A program made the position numbers and the translations under genes. From Nitzschia sp. DOCU1 (lineage: Eukaryota; Bacillariophyta; Bacillariophyceae; Bacillariales; Bacillariaceae): DNA of 64,000 nt. The stretch lies in assembly GCA_951394045.1 (NCBI GenBank), contig OX595999.1, forward strand, positions 1,550,001-1,614,000. Direction: 5' to 3'. This document shows positions 54,701-63,500 of this stretch, piece by piece. Each line of letters begins with the position of its first letter. Position 1 is the stretch's first letter. Under the pieces are notes generated by a model. The model saw nothing but the letters and a program-made list of their open reading frames with translations. It did not search any database and was not told the origin of the DNA.

Positions 54701-55192
54701 CAGGCTAATTCAATTATCGAGCGAGTTCACCAAACCATAGGGAACATGATTCGCACTTTCGAGTTGCAAAACTCCGAAGACACGGAGTCACTGGACGGAG
54801 TCCTTGCAGCCACTATGTTCGCAGTACGCGCAACGTATCACACAACAATGCAAGCGACGCCATCACAGCTGGTGTTTGGCCGCGATGCTATTCTCAACAC
54901 CCGGTTCAAAGCTAACTGGAAATTAATTAAGGAACGAAAACAATCTCGTATTATCCAAAATAACGAAGCAGAAAACAAGACGCGAAGAGTTTACCGGTAT
55001 CGCGTAGGACAGAAGGTAATGGTCCGCAATGAGCAATCCCGCAAGTATGGGACAAATCCGTATAGCGGTCCGTATGAGATCGTGTACATTAATGACAATG
55101 GCTCTATTTGCATTAGGAAAGGAGCAGTACAACAAACATACAATATCCGGAATCTGCATCTGTACGAGGAACGCGATGCTACTGACGAGTGA
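51782..55192 (+). CDS. gypsy Pol polyprotein of element 2 (PR-RT-RH-INT)
   Basis: 1136 codons from the gag stop to TGA at 55190-55192, uninterrupted. Protease: ALLDSGGSG near residue 122 with IIGRDLM later. [34 protein letters not shown] and YIDD near 465. RNase H: HTDASHTQLGAVL near 613, ending VVADALSRLD. Integrase: H-H-C-C (HEMLCHPGE...CKSCPTC), D-D-E in CVDLIGP (about 877), YDRGTEF (about 942) and NSIIERVHQT (about 979), then a C-terminal GPY-type module (YSGPYEIVYIND). All catalytic residues are present, so this copy could be active. It carries DSGG where the classical protease has DTG or DSG. I start the feature at the codon after gag because no initiator Met is placed sensibly. Confidence 0.9.
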   Translation, partial: WREPVTTCEYNNINSDKLNDYTSFVHRDDVQYMESFYNSNGISSVTPNLQNSHTGRSRSFSSLDACLAEAQRERELYLLNTIRGSRTVGSNKRQKSSHLVPITFARVNQRGGRRQQVVTVKALLDSGGSGCLWKKSSASKLKIKTQKATTVFTTMSGSYKCTERVTTQLSLPELHDDRLIEWDFHLADDLGNYDMIIGRDLMQELGLVIDFKAMEVEWDDARMPMKEIDATAAMSYHVHERGHVDEMSDRVKEILDAKYEKADARSIAREQTHLSKDEQSKLEQLLTKYQTLFDGTLGRWRGAPYDIELVEGARPYHARAYPVPKAYERTLRDEVERLCQVGVLKKVNRSEWGAPTFIIPKKDGTVRFINDFRELNKRIKRKPYPIPKIQDLLMKLEGFQYATSLDLNMGYYHIELSPDSKKLCTIVLPWGKYEMQRLPMGLSNSPDIFQEKMGTLFEDLEYVRVYIDDLLELTKGNFDDHLEKLEVIFKRLKDTGLKVNARKSFFARGELEYLGYWITRDGIQPVAKKVEAIHAMKAPTNKRELRKFIGVVNYYRDMWIRRSEVLAPLSALTSKEAKWQWGPVEQNAFDTMKRIISKQTLLTYPDFNIPFEIHTDASHTQLGAVLSQRGKPIAFYSRKLNPAQTRYTTTERELLAIVETLKEFRNILLGQRIRVFTDHKNLTYKEFNTERVMRWRLLIEEFGPELVYIKGEHNVVADALSRLDLDDRAFPESHLNEFLAGDELPRDAFPLTYKNIARMQNADCALLAKVRTNPRYSVKVYRGGGKKRELIVREDKIVLPTSLQKRCVKWYHEMLCHPGETRTEQTIRQHFYWKNIRGDVERICKSCPTCQLTKRKTIKYGHLPPKAAEIDPWDTLCVDLIGPYKIKQLGSKKTLQLWCLTMIDPATGWFEMVRIANKEAFSIASAAEMAWFTRYPWPQKIIYDRGTEFMGEFRRMVREDYGVMTKPITARNPQANSIIERVHQTIGNMIRTFELQNSEDTESLDGVLAATMFAVRATYHTTMQATPSQLVFGRDAILNTRFKANWKLIKERKQSRIIQNNEAENKTRRVYRYRVGQKVMVRNEQSRKYGTNPYSGPYEIVYINDNGSICIRKGAVQQTYNIRNLHLYEERDATDE

Positions 55193-55222
55193 GCTCTTAG
55201 AAGCCCTTGTCATGGGGGCGCA

Positions 55223-55679
55223 TGCAGTACACTAGAATACCCCTCTAGACCTAACAAGTAGTTAGAACGTTAGAACGTTGTAACATTGCAACGTTAGAAT
55301 GTTCGAACGATGAGTACACACAATGGCCTATGTGTAGTACCAACATACCTTAGATATATACCTGCCGACGTCGACTTGGTCGAACGCCCATGGACGCACG
55401 GACGGACGGGCAAGGCCGGCGCGGCTGACGAGCAATGACGACGACAACGGCGAGCGCGGCGAGCCGTCGACGTCTACTACTGAACTAGGAGTTCCAACGG
55501 TATCTAGCTATAGACCTTGAAGAGATCCGAGAAGCTAGATCAGTGGGAGTTGCATCCAACGCATACCGGATGCGTTGAGGAAAGACTCTGGTGATCTAGG
55601 AGCGATAGAATCAGCGATAACTTTAGATCTCACAATTATTTCCACTACAACTATTTCATCGTACTTTCAGCGTAGTGCA
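55223..55679 (+). repeat. 3' LTR of element 2 (457 bp)
   Basis: Matches 50103-50559 except for four transitions. It is followed by the GGAG target duplication. Confidence 0.93.
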
Positions 55680-55951
55680 GGAGGAATATTTGAGGAAAAG
55701 ATTTCTGAGTTCTTCAAAAAGGAGCATCCTGACACCAACCGAAACACTTGCTCTATCATGAGCCATTGGAAACGAATTCGCAAAGGAGTCAATGTCATCC
55801 TGGCCCTGAAGGCTCGCATTCCTCGCCCTTCTGGTGACAACAGTCCAGATGAAGGCAAGTGGATGAAAAAGCTGCTACCACTGGTGAATGAGGAGTTCTC
55901 TCGAATGAAACTTCCAAAGAAGGCTATTGACTCATTCATCCAGGTTGCCGC

Positions 55952-57097
55952 CTATCTAGTCTTATAGTTCTTTTCTCTATTTGTGAGAGGCTCTGTAATG
56001 GTTTTGGCAAAGCGGCTCAGCTCTGGATAGATCCCATCAGTTAGAAACCATAGCTCATTGAACTGCCTGCCTCCAATAGTGAATGGGTGGAGTGGGTCGA
56101 CACACTCCTTCCAAGTTCCATTTTCAAATGCTTGCAACAAAGTAGACCGGTTCCAGATGTCAATATCATTCATTGATCCTGGAAACCCAAAGTTGCAATG
56201 CCAAAAGTATGCATTGTAGTCGCAGGCAGCCTCAACGATGATTGTTGGGTGGCCTTCTTTCCCAGTAAGCTGTCCTGACCAAGCTTTGGGACAATTTTTC
56301 CACCGAAAGTGAGTACAGTCAATCATTCCAGCCATCCCCTCTATCCCAAATTGGGCTTGATGCATTGCCATGACTTTTTGTGCATCTTCACGAGTCATGG
56401 GCCGGAAATACTTTGCATTGAGTTCTGCGTCATTGGCAATGGCATGGAAGAACATTGCTGCAGAATCTCTGACAGATTTCTCAGAAATTTGAAAGTAGTC
56501 CATGAATGCACTCAAGGAAGTACCAAACCTTGCGACTTTCAATACATTCAAAGCTTTAATTTTACCATCTATAGGCTGTCGATTAGCTGCATCTCTACTT
56601 GGTGCAAACGTCTTGGGATATTGACGCATGGCAGCAGGCATCAGCTCATCAATGAACAGTCTCTTTGTGATCCCAAACATTTGTGAGAAGATCTCATCAT
56701 TGAAGATGGGTTCATCAGCTAGATAATCTTCATACACATTTTTGGCAGCACGTTCCCGGTTCAGGCGACTCTTCCGCCTTCTTTTCCCATTGATACCCTC
56801 TTCCTCCTTGGCTTGCATTCGTTTTAAGTTGCAAACTTTGTTGGGATCACTTTCATTCTTGCATGTGGCCGTGATCACTCTGTAGATTTGTTCCTGTTGA
56901 TGTTGTACCTTCATTCGTTGCATCAGCAGTACTCTAGCAATCATCAGTGGTGGGACTAGGAGGACAATGGGTACCGGTACAATACCAGTTGCAGCCATTA
57001 TAACCTGCCAGGAAACACTAAGCTCAAACAGCACCCATAGGCGCCTCTCTTCGGTGGAGATATTCTTCATGCTGAAATTTACTGTTGGGGCGGATGC
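55952..57097 (-). CDS. PIF/Harbinger DDE transposase, C-terminally truncated
   Basis: 381 residues from ATG 57097. A hydrophobic stretch near residues 30-70 (VIMAATGIVPVPIVLLVPPL) precedes a Lys/Arg-rich part and the helix-turn-helix-like region (SLSAFMDYFQISEKSVRDS). The DDE nuclease core follows: GMIDCTHFRWKN (first Asp), FPGSMNDIDIWNRS (second Asp) and FLTDGIYPELSRF. Family members then have an R-x-x-x-E-R-x-F-G segment with the third acidic catalytic residue. Here the protein ends PLTNREKNYKTR, so that Glu is missing. The 3' end overlaps the convergent SANT-like gene by 16 bp. The enzyme is probably inactive. Confidence 0.82.
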   Translation of the reverse strand, partial: ASAPTVNFSMKNISTEERRLWVLFELSVSWQVIMAATGIVPVPIVLLVPPLMIARVLLMQRMKVQHQQEQIYRVITATCKNESDPNKVCNLKRMQAKEEEGINGKRRRKSRLNRERAAKNVYEDYLADEPIFNDEIFSQMFGITKRLFIDELMPAAMRQYPKTFAPSRDAANRQPIDGKIKALNVLKVARFGTSLSAFMDYFQISEKSVRDSAAMFFHAIANDAELNAKYFRPMTREDAQKVMAMHQAQFGIEGMAGMIDCTHFRWKNCPKAWSGQLTGKEGHPTIIVEAACDYNAYFWHCNFGFPGSMNDIDIWNRSTLLQAFENGTWKECVDPLHPFTIGGRQFNELWFLTDGIYPELSRFAKTITEPLTNREKNYKTR

Positions 57098-57538
57098 CAT
57101 GAGAATGGTCTGCAGCGGGTCTTGGACCCGATGTGCACGCTGACCAATCCCTCCGCTAGCCGCCAGCAATTACCCAAAGCGTCCCACACAACCAGGCGAT
57201 CCCGTTAAAACAGGCTCTGTGACTGGTTGCTTTGAGCAGGACGGGTGGTCAGTGCCAGTAATTTATGAGTTTGTTGTTGTTGCTGTTGTGTGAAATGAAT
57301 TTTGTGGGTCTTGTGGACAGAGTTTCGGAAAGGGCGGGAAATGCCGATGATCCTGTGGCTCAGTTAAACCAGTTAAATTTCATGTGTTTCACTCTGATCC
57401 AATCTCCCGCCAAAAATTGAAAAATAGCCGAGTCCTGGGAGTCATTTTGGTGTGCAATGGTTACGGATGCACTTTTTGCCCTGTTCCACGTCATCAAGAA
57501 AATAGCTCGGGGAGAAATAGCCCGGCATTATAGCCCTA

Positions 57539-57554
57539 ACCGCTACGGATGCTC
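57539..57554 (-). repeat. Right terminal inverted repeat of the PIF/Harbinger element
   Basis: A 16-bp exact inverse of 49430-49445, followed by TTA. Confidence 0.9.
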
Positions 57555-58625
57555 TTAGGGGTGCTAGCTTGCATCGGGGCGCGCGCGTCTGTGCGACAAG
57601 AAATGGAAACTAGAGATAACAGCCTGTAAGAATAGAAATACTTATATTCGTGAATAAATATGTAAATTTTAATTTTTTCCCTCCGATCGGCCGGCGTACG
57701 AATGAGTTCTCCAAAAGGCCGATCCGCATTCGTAGGCCCTTTTTCGGCACTGCCCGCGAGGCCATTGCAGACGTGCACTTTTGGTGCTTTGCACAAGATC
57801 GTATCCAAAACCCACGTATGTATGGCGGTAGGTAGAATAGCATAAGGTATTATATTGGTTTCCATGACGTCAGCTATCTGTCAGGGAAAATCTTTTTCTC
57901 CGAGACGTTTTTGGCGCCGTTGTATTTCCTCTGTGTTTCACAATGGTGCAACGGCTTCTCATAGTACGAGTACCCACCTCTTTTCGGGAAAGCGCTGGAG
58001 AGCTTGGTGTCTGGTTGTTGCCCTTGCATTTTTTTGACAACGGCGATGGAGAGCGAGAGAACAACCACAGACCGACCGTGTTCGCAATAGTGGTATTAGC
58101 CTTCTTGAAATTGCGAACGATGCGCTTATTCTTGATCCCGCCGGTGGTAATAATGGATGATGACGCGATTGTCATCATCGTGTTCGCATCAAAGGAGGCA
58201 GTGGTGTTTGATGTCATCAAGTCGGTACTATTCCATACTAAAGTCTTGCGGGAGAACGCGCTACTAACTACTATTTTGGCCAGGGATGTTGATGGGCGTT
58301 CGCATTGGCCATGGGGGGCGGCTTGTGAGTTGGAAAATCAGCGCTATTTCGAAATGGACCAGAAGACTGACGCACGGAAGAAAGCATTTTGGGGTACCCA
58401 TCCTGATGCATTCGCAAACTGCTCATTACTATTGCGAAGCAATTTTGACACATGCGAAGCTTGTGCCTACTGGACGCTACAGTACCAGCTGTACTACGAG
58501 AGGAGTAGTACCTGCGTCAAAAATTTGAATGATACCTGGTATCTTCTTGACACGATCTTTTATCTTTGGGCGCTCTTTGCATAAATTCGCAATCTCTTGC
58601 AATCATCAGCAACAAGACACCAACC
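57555..58625. other. Intergenic region with dispersed repeat and an unassigned ORF
   Basis: 57676-57792 is the second copy of the dispersed repeat seen at 37906-38085. A plus-strand 213-codon ORF at 57943-58584 has mixed hydrophobic and acidic parts but no recognisable domain. It overlaps a 116-codon ORF on the other strand and ends 42 nt before the next gene, so it may be only upstream sequence of that gene. I do not call it as a gene. Confidence 0.4.
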
Positions 58626-59645
58626 ATGAAACTTCTTCTTTCTTCGGCCATTTTGGCGCAGATCCTCTTCACTTCGACGACGAATGGTGCCGACGAGGAC
58701 CGCAAGCGGTTCTTGCTTAACAAGCAACGACGAGCTGATCGTGCCCGAAGACTAGGCAAGCAGCTGCTTACGTCCTATGTTCCGTCGAACAAGAACCCCG
58801 CAGAGATTTTGTCACTGAAACCGCTAAGAAACACTCACCTCAAATCATCAACGACCAGGAACGAAAACAATGATGGGGTGGAAGCAGATGTCGGCTTGTT
58901 GGCATATCGTCAATCGGTGCCGGGTCCTGCTGCTGGTGATGCTGTTTTCGAAACTGAACAAGATGCTGGGATCAATCGTCGACTTCAAAGCGCTTGTGAC
59001 ATCTACGAGTATTTGGGTGCAGAGTGTGATTGTAGCCAAGTCGACGAAGCTACGTACATGGGAACTGCATCTTGTGAATATCGCTCGGAACTATGCTATT
59101 GCCGAGACATGGATTTGGAGAATCAATTTTGCTTCACGTACACCTCACGCTGGACAATGGAAGGAAATCTCTCTTATGGCGGTATGATGGCCAAAGCATA
59201 TGAAAATTGTGTCTATATCACCGAGACCTATTTGGAAGAAATTCCTGAACCACTTTGTTGGAGCTACAGCTACGATGAATACGGAGTGTATGCAGAGGAA
59301 TGCACCATGATGCTCGGCGACACCGTTTGTAACTCTTGCAATACCGTGCCATATGAGTTCCAGTGTAATTGCAGTGGTTATGGCTATGCGAATTACACTG
59401 CGTACTGTTTCAGTTTCGACTGTGAGAACTTGGGCAGCAATGCAACTGGAGTCCCAGTCGGAAGCACTTGCGACTATGAACTTCCCCTGTTAACTGGAGT
59501 AGTTTACCTGCAAAACGAATGGGATAATGTCACTGATAGCTGCCCAGCTGAGGAGGATTCTTCCTTCCAAGAGGAGGACTCCAAACCTGACGATACCGGC
59601 GATGGTACTAAAAAGCCAAAATCTTCGAAAAGGAGAAAATGGTGA
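58626..59645 (+). CDS. Secreted Cys-rich protein of unknown function
   Basis: A 339-residue protein. A clear signal peptide (MKLLLSSAILAQILFTSTTNG) is followed by a basic, possibly propeptide region up to INRRLQSA, a site seen at domain borders of many diatom secreted proteins. The mature part (about 125-320) has around 20 Cys arranged in C-x-C pairs (CDIYEYLGAECDCS, CEYRSELCYCRD, CNSCNTVPYEFQCNCSGYG) and several N-x-S/T sites. It ends in a Lys/Ser-rich tail KKPKSSKRRKW. Similar Cys-rich proteins occur in diatom secretomes. Function is unknown. ATG 58626 is chosen because the signal peptide begins there. Confidence 0.75.
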   Translation: MKLLLSSAILAQILFTSTTNGADEDRKRFLLNKQRRADRARRLGKQLLTSYVPSNKNPAEILSLKPLRNTHLKSSTTRNENNDGVEADVGLLAYRQSVPGPAAGDAVFETEQDAGINRRLQSACDIYEYLGAECDCSQVDEATYMGTASCEYRSELCYCRDMDLENQFCFTYTSRWTMEGNLSYGGMMAKAYENCVYITETYLEEIPEPLCWSYSYDEYGVYAEECTMMLGDTVCNSCNTVPYEFQCNCSGYGYANYTAYCFSFDCENLGSNATGVPVGSTCDYELPLLTGVVYLQNEWDNVTDSCPAEEDSSFQEEDSKPDDTGDGTKKPKSSKRRKW

Positions 59646-60598
59646 GAGGAGGTGGAGGCTTTGTATGGAACGTGGTCGATCTCGGCTCGGCTGACAACAC
59701 CATGCGGCAGTGGTGGTCTATGATAACTACTTAAAGAACTTGCTTTGATGATATCTGGAGTTTGCGATCGAGGCACTACTCTAGCTACCGGTAGGCGTCC
59801 GTCTTACTACTTTAGTGATGAATGTTCGCATTATGGCATTCGACCAATGGCTTCGCTTTTTTACATCGACAATGGTATGCAGAGTTCTGAAATCAGCAGG
59901 ACGGTCCAATCTTCTTGGGGTCGACCCGGTTGCTTCAAGGGCTTTCAAATGTTACGCAATGAAATGTACCAGGTAGTTAGAATCGTATCGTTGTGTGTAC
60001 CACTATAGTCGCTACTACCGTTAGAGCAGTCGCGGCTGAAGCAATGTATGTAAGGTGGTAGGTTGTAGGAGAGACAAAGGAGCTTGGGTTCATCTGACGT
60101 CAGCCATCCTTCAGTCCAGCCCGCCCCAACGAATGAATACACTCGATATTCATTGGCGGCCACGTCCGTACATGCTGGGGGTTTTAGCGAGAAATCTCCA
60201 ACGATTTAGCTTTTGCCTATGTAGCAAGGGTAACGGCCACTTGCTTTAACGACTTTTGCCATCTGGCACCGTCAATACGTCATTTTCAACAGCTGGAGCT
60301 ATTTAACAAAAAATGACATACGTCATTTAGGATTGCATGCGTTGGCGTACCTGTATCGTACCGGAATACCTGGTACGGCCGGCAAGCTGTTTCCGTGGCG
60401 CGGATTCGATTGGAGCAGTTGGTCAACGTCGCAAAGGCGCGGGCTTTTTCGCGGGCGTCCTGTTGCCCATAGCGAGGATGACGTTCTCCCATCACATCTT
60501 TTCCTCTCTTCGAACATCACAGAATCGCTGAAACTGAAATAGATGTGACCAAGAGGAACCGGGGGGTATCCATCACATCACCATCATCAATCAAAACA
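59646..60598. other. Intergenic region
   Basis: About 950 bp with small ORFs on both strands but no supported gene. It contains the presumed promoter of the plastid repeat protein. No repeats or RNA genes are seen. Confidence 0.45.
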
Positions 60599-63500
60599 AT
60601 GAAAATCTCAAATAGAATGGCACTAGCCGGTGGGGGGCAACGGAGGAGGGGGGACACCTTTCGGTCGGTGTCAGAGGGCGTCGTGAAGTCGAACGCAGGG
60701 TTCGTTCGAGTGGCAGCTCTTGTCCTTCTTTTATCGACACGATCTGCGGCATTTCATCAGCCCTGGAACTTGCGAGAGGCAGGTAGAGCGGCCGTAGTGC
60801 TACACTCCTCCTATTACCCTAGCAGCGGCAGTGATGCTTCTGTGAATGGCGGATCGGCGGCTAGTAGAGGACCGTATTTCCAAGGCGGCCGAAGAAACGA
60901 ATTTGACCAATTTCCCGACCGGGTCTTTGATCCTTACATGGACGGACGAGGAGGTGGATTTGACATCCCCCCACCTCCGCCTCCCATGAATAATTACAAT
61001 GCTGGTGTTGGCGGCGGAGGGTACGACCCCGAAATTCAAAAGTATTTTCGTCGAAATAATAACATGAACAATGGAATGTATGGCGACGTTCCCATGTCGG
61101 GAGAGCGCATAATGGGTATGCCAGGAAACGAATTTTATGATCCGCGTGCTAGACCGCCTCCCCCGCCACCAGGCTCTACGTTCTCGAATCCAAACCAAGT
61201 TGGTCGACAAGCGCAACAGCAGCAGCGCTATTACCAGAACAAAGCGCCAGATTCCGCCGCCGGTGTCTACGATGCAGAAGTTTTTCGAGACGATGAGTAC
61301 TATGAACGCATCGCACGTCTCTTCCCTGTATTGAGTCGGATTCAAGGTGTTCCATGGCAGGGTCATCTTCAATATGTCAATGGCGACCTACAAGTTTCTC
61401 CCGCAAGCCGTCAAAGCACAAAACGCCCCATCGGATTGCGGTATGATTTGGACCCGGATGGATATGTTTTCATGACCATTACGTTGGGCGGACGTCGCAT
61501 TGAAATGCGAGGGCAGCGACTGGATAATGATCGGTATGGCCGAGGAGGAGCTTCGGTTTCCCAACGACAAGGCGGCACCATTCGACTTGATCCCATGAAT
61601 GAACAGGATCCCAATTTTATGGAATTGATCGAGTTGGACCCCGATACTGTTTTGATTAATGAAATTGATCGATTCAGTGGCAAAGTTGTGTTGACAGCCA
61701 GCTTGTCGCTTGCCAATCCCGACGAACTCGTCCAAATTTCGCATGATGTCGGAGACATGGATATGCCCATTCAAGGCCATCAAATTTGGACTTTGGCCCG
61801 CCCTGGTAGCAAACAACAGCAGCGTCTTGCCGCTGCGGGGTCGTCATCATCTCTACGTGCTGACCAGAATGCTAGGTCGTCAAACTCTTTTGCGCAACCA
61901 GTTTCGTCTGACGGAGTGAAACGAACTCAAGTCACGACGGGCATTCCTCAATCAATTACACCATCCAACTCCTACCGATCCGAATCCTCCTCTTCGTCTA
62001 CCACCGGAAATTATCGAGGACGACCGGCAATGGGCAACCTGGGCCGCATTTATCCTGTCTTGTCCAAGTTTGCAGGTGTGACATGGGAAGGCGATTGTCG
62101 TCAAGTCAATGGCGATTTGAGACTATCCGGCATTACTCGTGCGTTGTATGGAGGAACTCGTTACGATATTTATGAAGACGGATCTGTCGTTTTGACAACA
62201 TTTTTAAGAACCAACGGACGCGTTGAGTCGATCGAAATGCGTGGCGGACGAGTCAATGGGCCCGGATCGCCTATTCAATTGGATATGGATCGCTTGCCTC
62301 ATTCGATGATCATTACTGAAGTGGCTCCCAACACTCTCATAATGAACGAAGTCCATCGCGAAACGGGCCGAATCTTGTTTACGAGCAGTCTCTTTTTGGC
62401 CGGAGATAATGAAGTGGTTCAAGTCTCTCACCAAGTATCGGGGCGCGATCCTCGCATGCCCATTGATCAGCACCAAGTCTGGCGTTTGGCACCGGCCCGT
62501 GACGGCTATGAAATGGAAACAGAGTGGCGCAACCGTGACCAGTTCCTTGGTCGAGCCCCTGACCGTACGCCAGATGTGAGAGGAGGACGGTCGGCCTGGT
62601 CACGAGGTGCCGACTTGAACCGTGGTGGGCCCATGTACCAGGGTGGTGCTAGCACAAATGCCGTTCGTCGAAGCATCAACGGATTGCTGACCGAGCCCGG
62701 TAGCCGCAGTCGATACGATGAAGACCAGTTGTGGCTCTTGAATCGTTCCCCAGAGGAAATGAGAGATCGCTTCCGCGACAAGTTCAACAGCTGGGAAGTC
62801 AGTCGAGACGTGATTGACGATCCGGACTTTGTGGAAAGTGACATCGGGCCTCTTCGTCAAGACCGTCTCCTGGAACCCGAGCTCCGAGATGCTTTCCCCG
62901 TGTTGAGCCAGATTACTGGAATTGACTGGCAGGGGACCTGTCGTTACATTATTGGGGACACCAAGCCGGACTCGATCATGTTGCTCCAGGGTGGCATGCG
63001 TTATGACCTGAGTCGAGACGGGGTCTGTACCATGACGACGACTTTGGACTTTGCCGACGGTCGTACTCGAGAAGTGCGAATGCGTGGCTATCGAGAATCT
63101 TCCAGCAAGTATTCCAACTCGATGCGCCTCTACCCAGTCGACGACGAAGACGATTCCGTGTACACCATTTTGACGGAAATCTCTCCCGACACTATCTTGT
63201 TGAACGAAATTGATGGCGACACGAACAAGGTCATTTATACGGCTAGTCTGTCTATTTCCAATGACCGCAACGAGTTGGTACAAGTGACACATGAACTTGG
63301 AGATGGTGTGCGCATGCCCGTCGAGGGCCACCAAGTGTGGAGAATGAAACGCTTTGGAGGCACCTACGAAAGAACTCCCGGAATTCGCACGCCTGCCGGT
63401 GGCTGGACGGGCGGAAGCAGCTCGTCTACGAAAGAGCTGTTCCCAGTTTTGAGCAGGATGGAAGGCACTGGGTGGCAAGGAACCTTCCGCTTTGTGAATG

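Larger units (their letters stand above)
50103..55679 (+). mobile_element. Ty3/gypsy LTR retrotransposon, young and apparently intact (element 2)
   Basis: Both LTRs are 457 bp, begin TG and end CA, and differ at only four sites. A 4-bp target duplication GGAG (50099-50102 and 55680-55683) lies within the SANT-like gene of the PIF element. Gag and Pol are uninterrupted, and Pol is entered through one in-frame TGA. The order is protease-RT-RNase H-integrase. Low LTR divergence marks a recent insertion. A clear purine tract before the 3' LTR was not seen (only catgggggcgca). Confidence 0.93.
49952..55967 (+). pseudogene. SANT/Myb-like second protein of the PIF/Harbinger element, split by insertion
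   Basis: The 5' part (49952-50102) encodes MMGDCDEEEAVAL... to DPIVGNNQSG. The 3' part (55684-55967) encodes IFEEKISEFF...MSHWKRIRKG and ends SFIQVAAYLVL. With the gypsy element and one copy of its GGAG target duplication removed, the two join in frame to 144 residues. The pattern (EDLLVAKCWIKASEDP, then W-K-x-I) is that of the Myb/SANT-like DNA-binding partner of Harbinger transposases. The product is shorter than usual at the C-terminus. Its end overlaps the end of the convergent transposase gene by 16 bp, suggesting an internal deletion. Confidence 0.8.
49430..57554. mobile_element. PIF/Harbinger DNA transposon with a nested gypsy element
   Basis: The ends are perfect 16-bp inverted repeats GAGCATCCGTAGCGGT (49430-49445 and, inverted, 57539-57554), flanked by TTA on both sides (49427-49429 and 57555-57557), the target duplication typical of PIF/Harbinger. 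Subterminal regions carry many GAGCTATTTT-type repeats on both arms. It encodes a DDE transposase (minus strand) and a SANT/Myb-like protein (plus strand), the usual pair. The latter is interrupted by a gypsy element at 50103-55679; without it the transposon would be about 2.5 kb. Confidence 0.9.

Noticed and set aside
57943..58584. 213-codon ORF as a gene
   Set aside because: No domain, signal or homologous copy; overlapped by an antisense ORF and directly upstream of a well-supported gene.
60800..63478. Long minus-strand ORFs opposite the plastid repeat protein
   Set aside because: They are shadows of the plus-strand gene, which has clear repeats and a leader.
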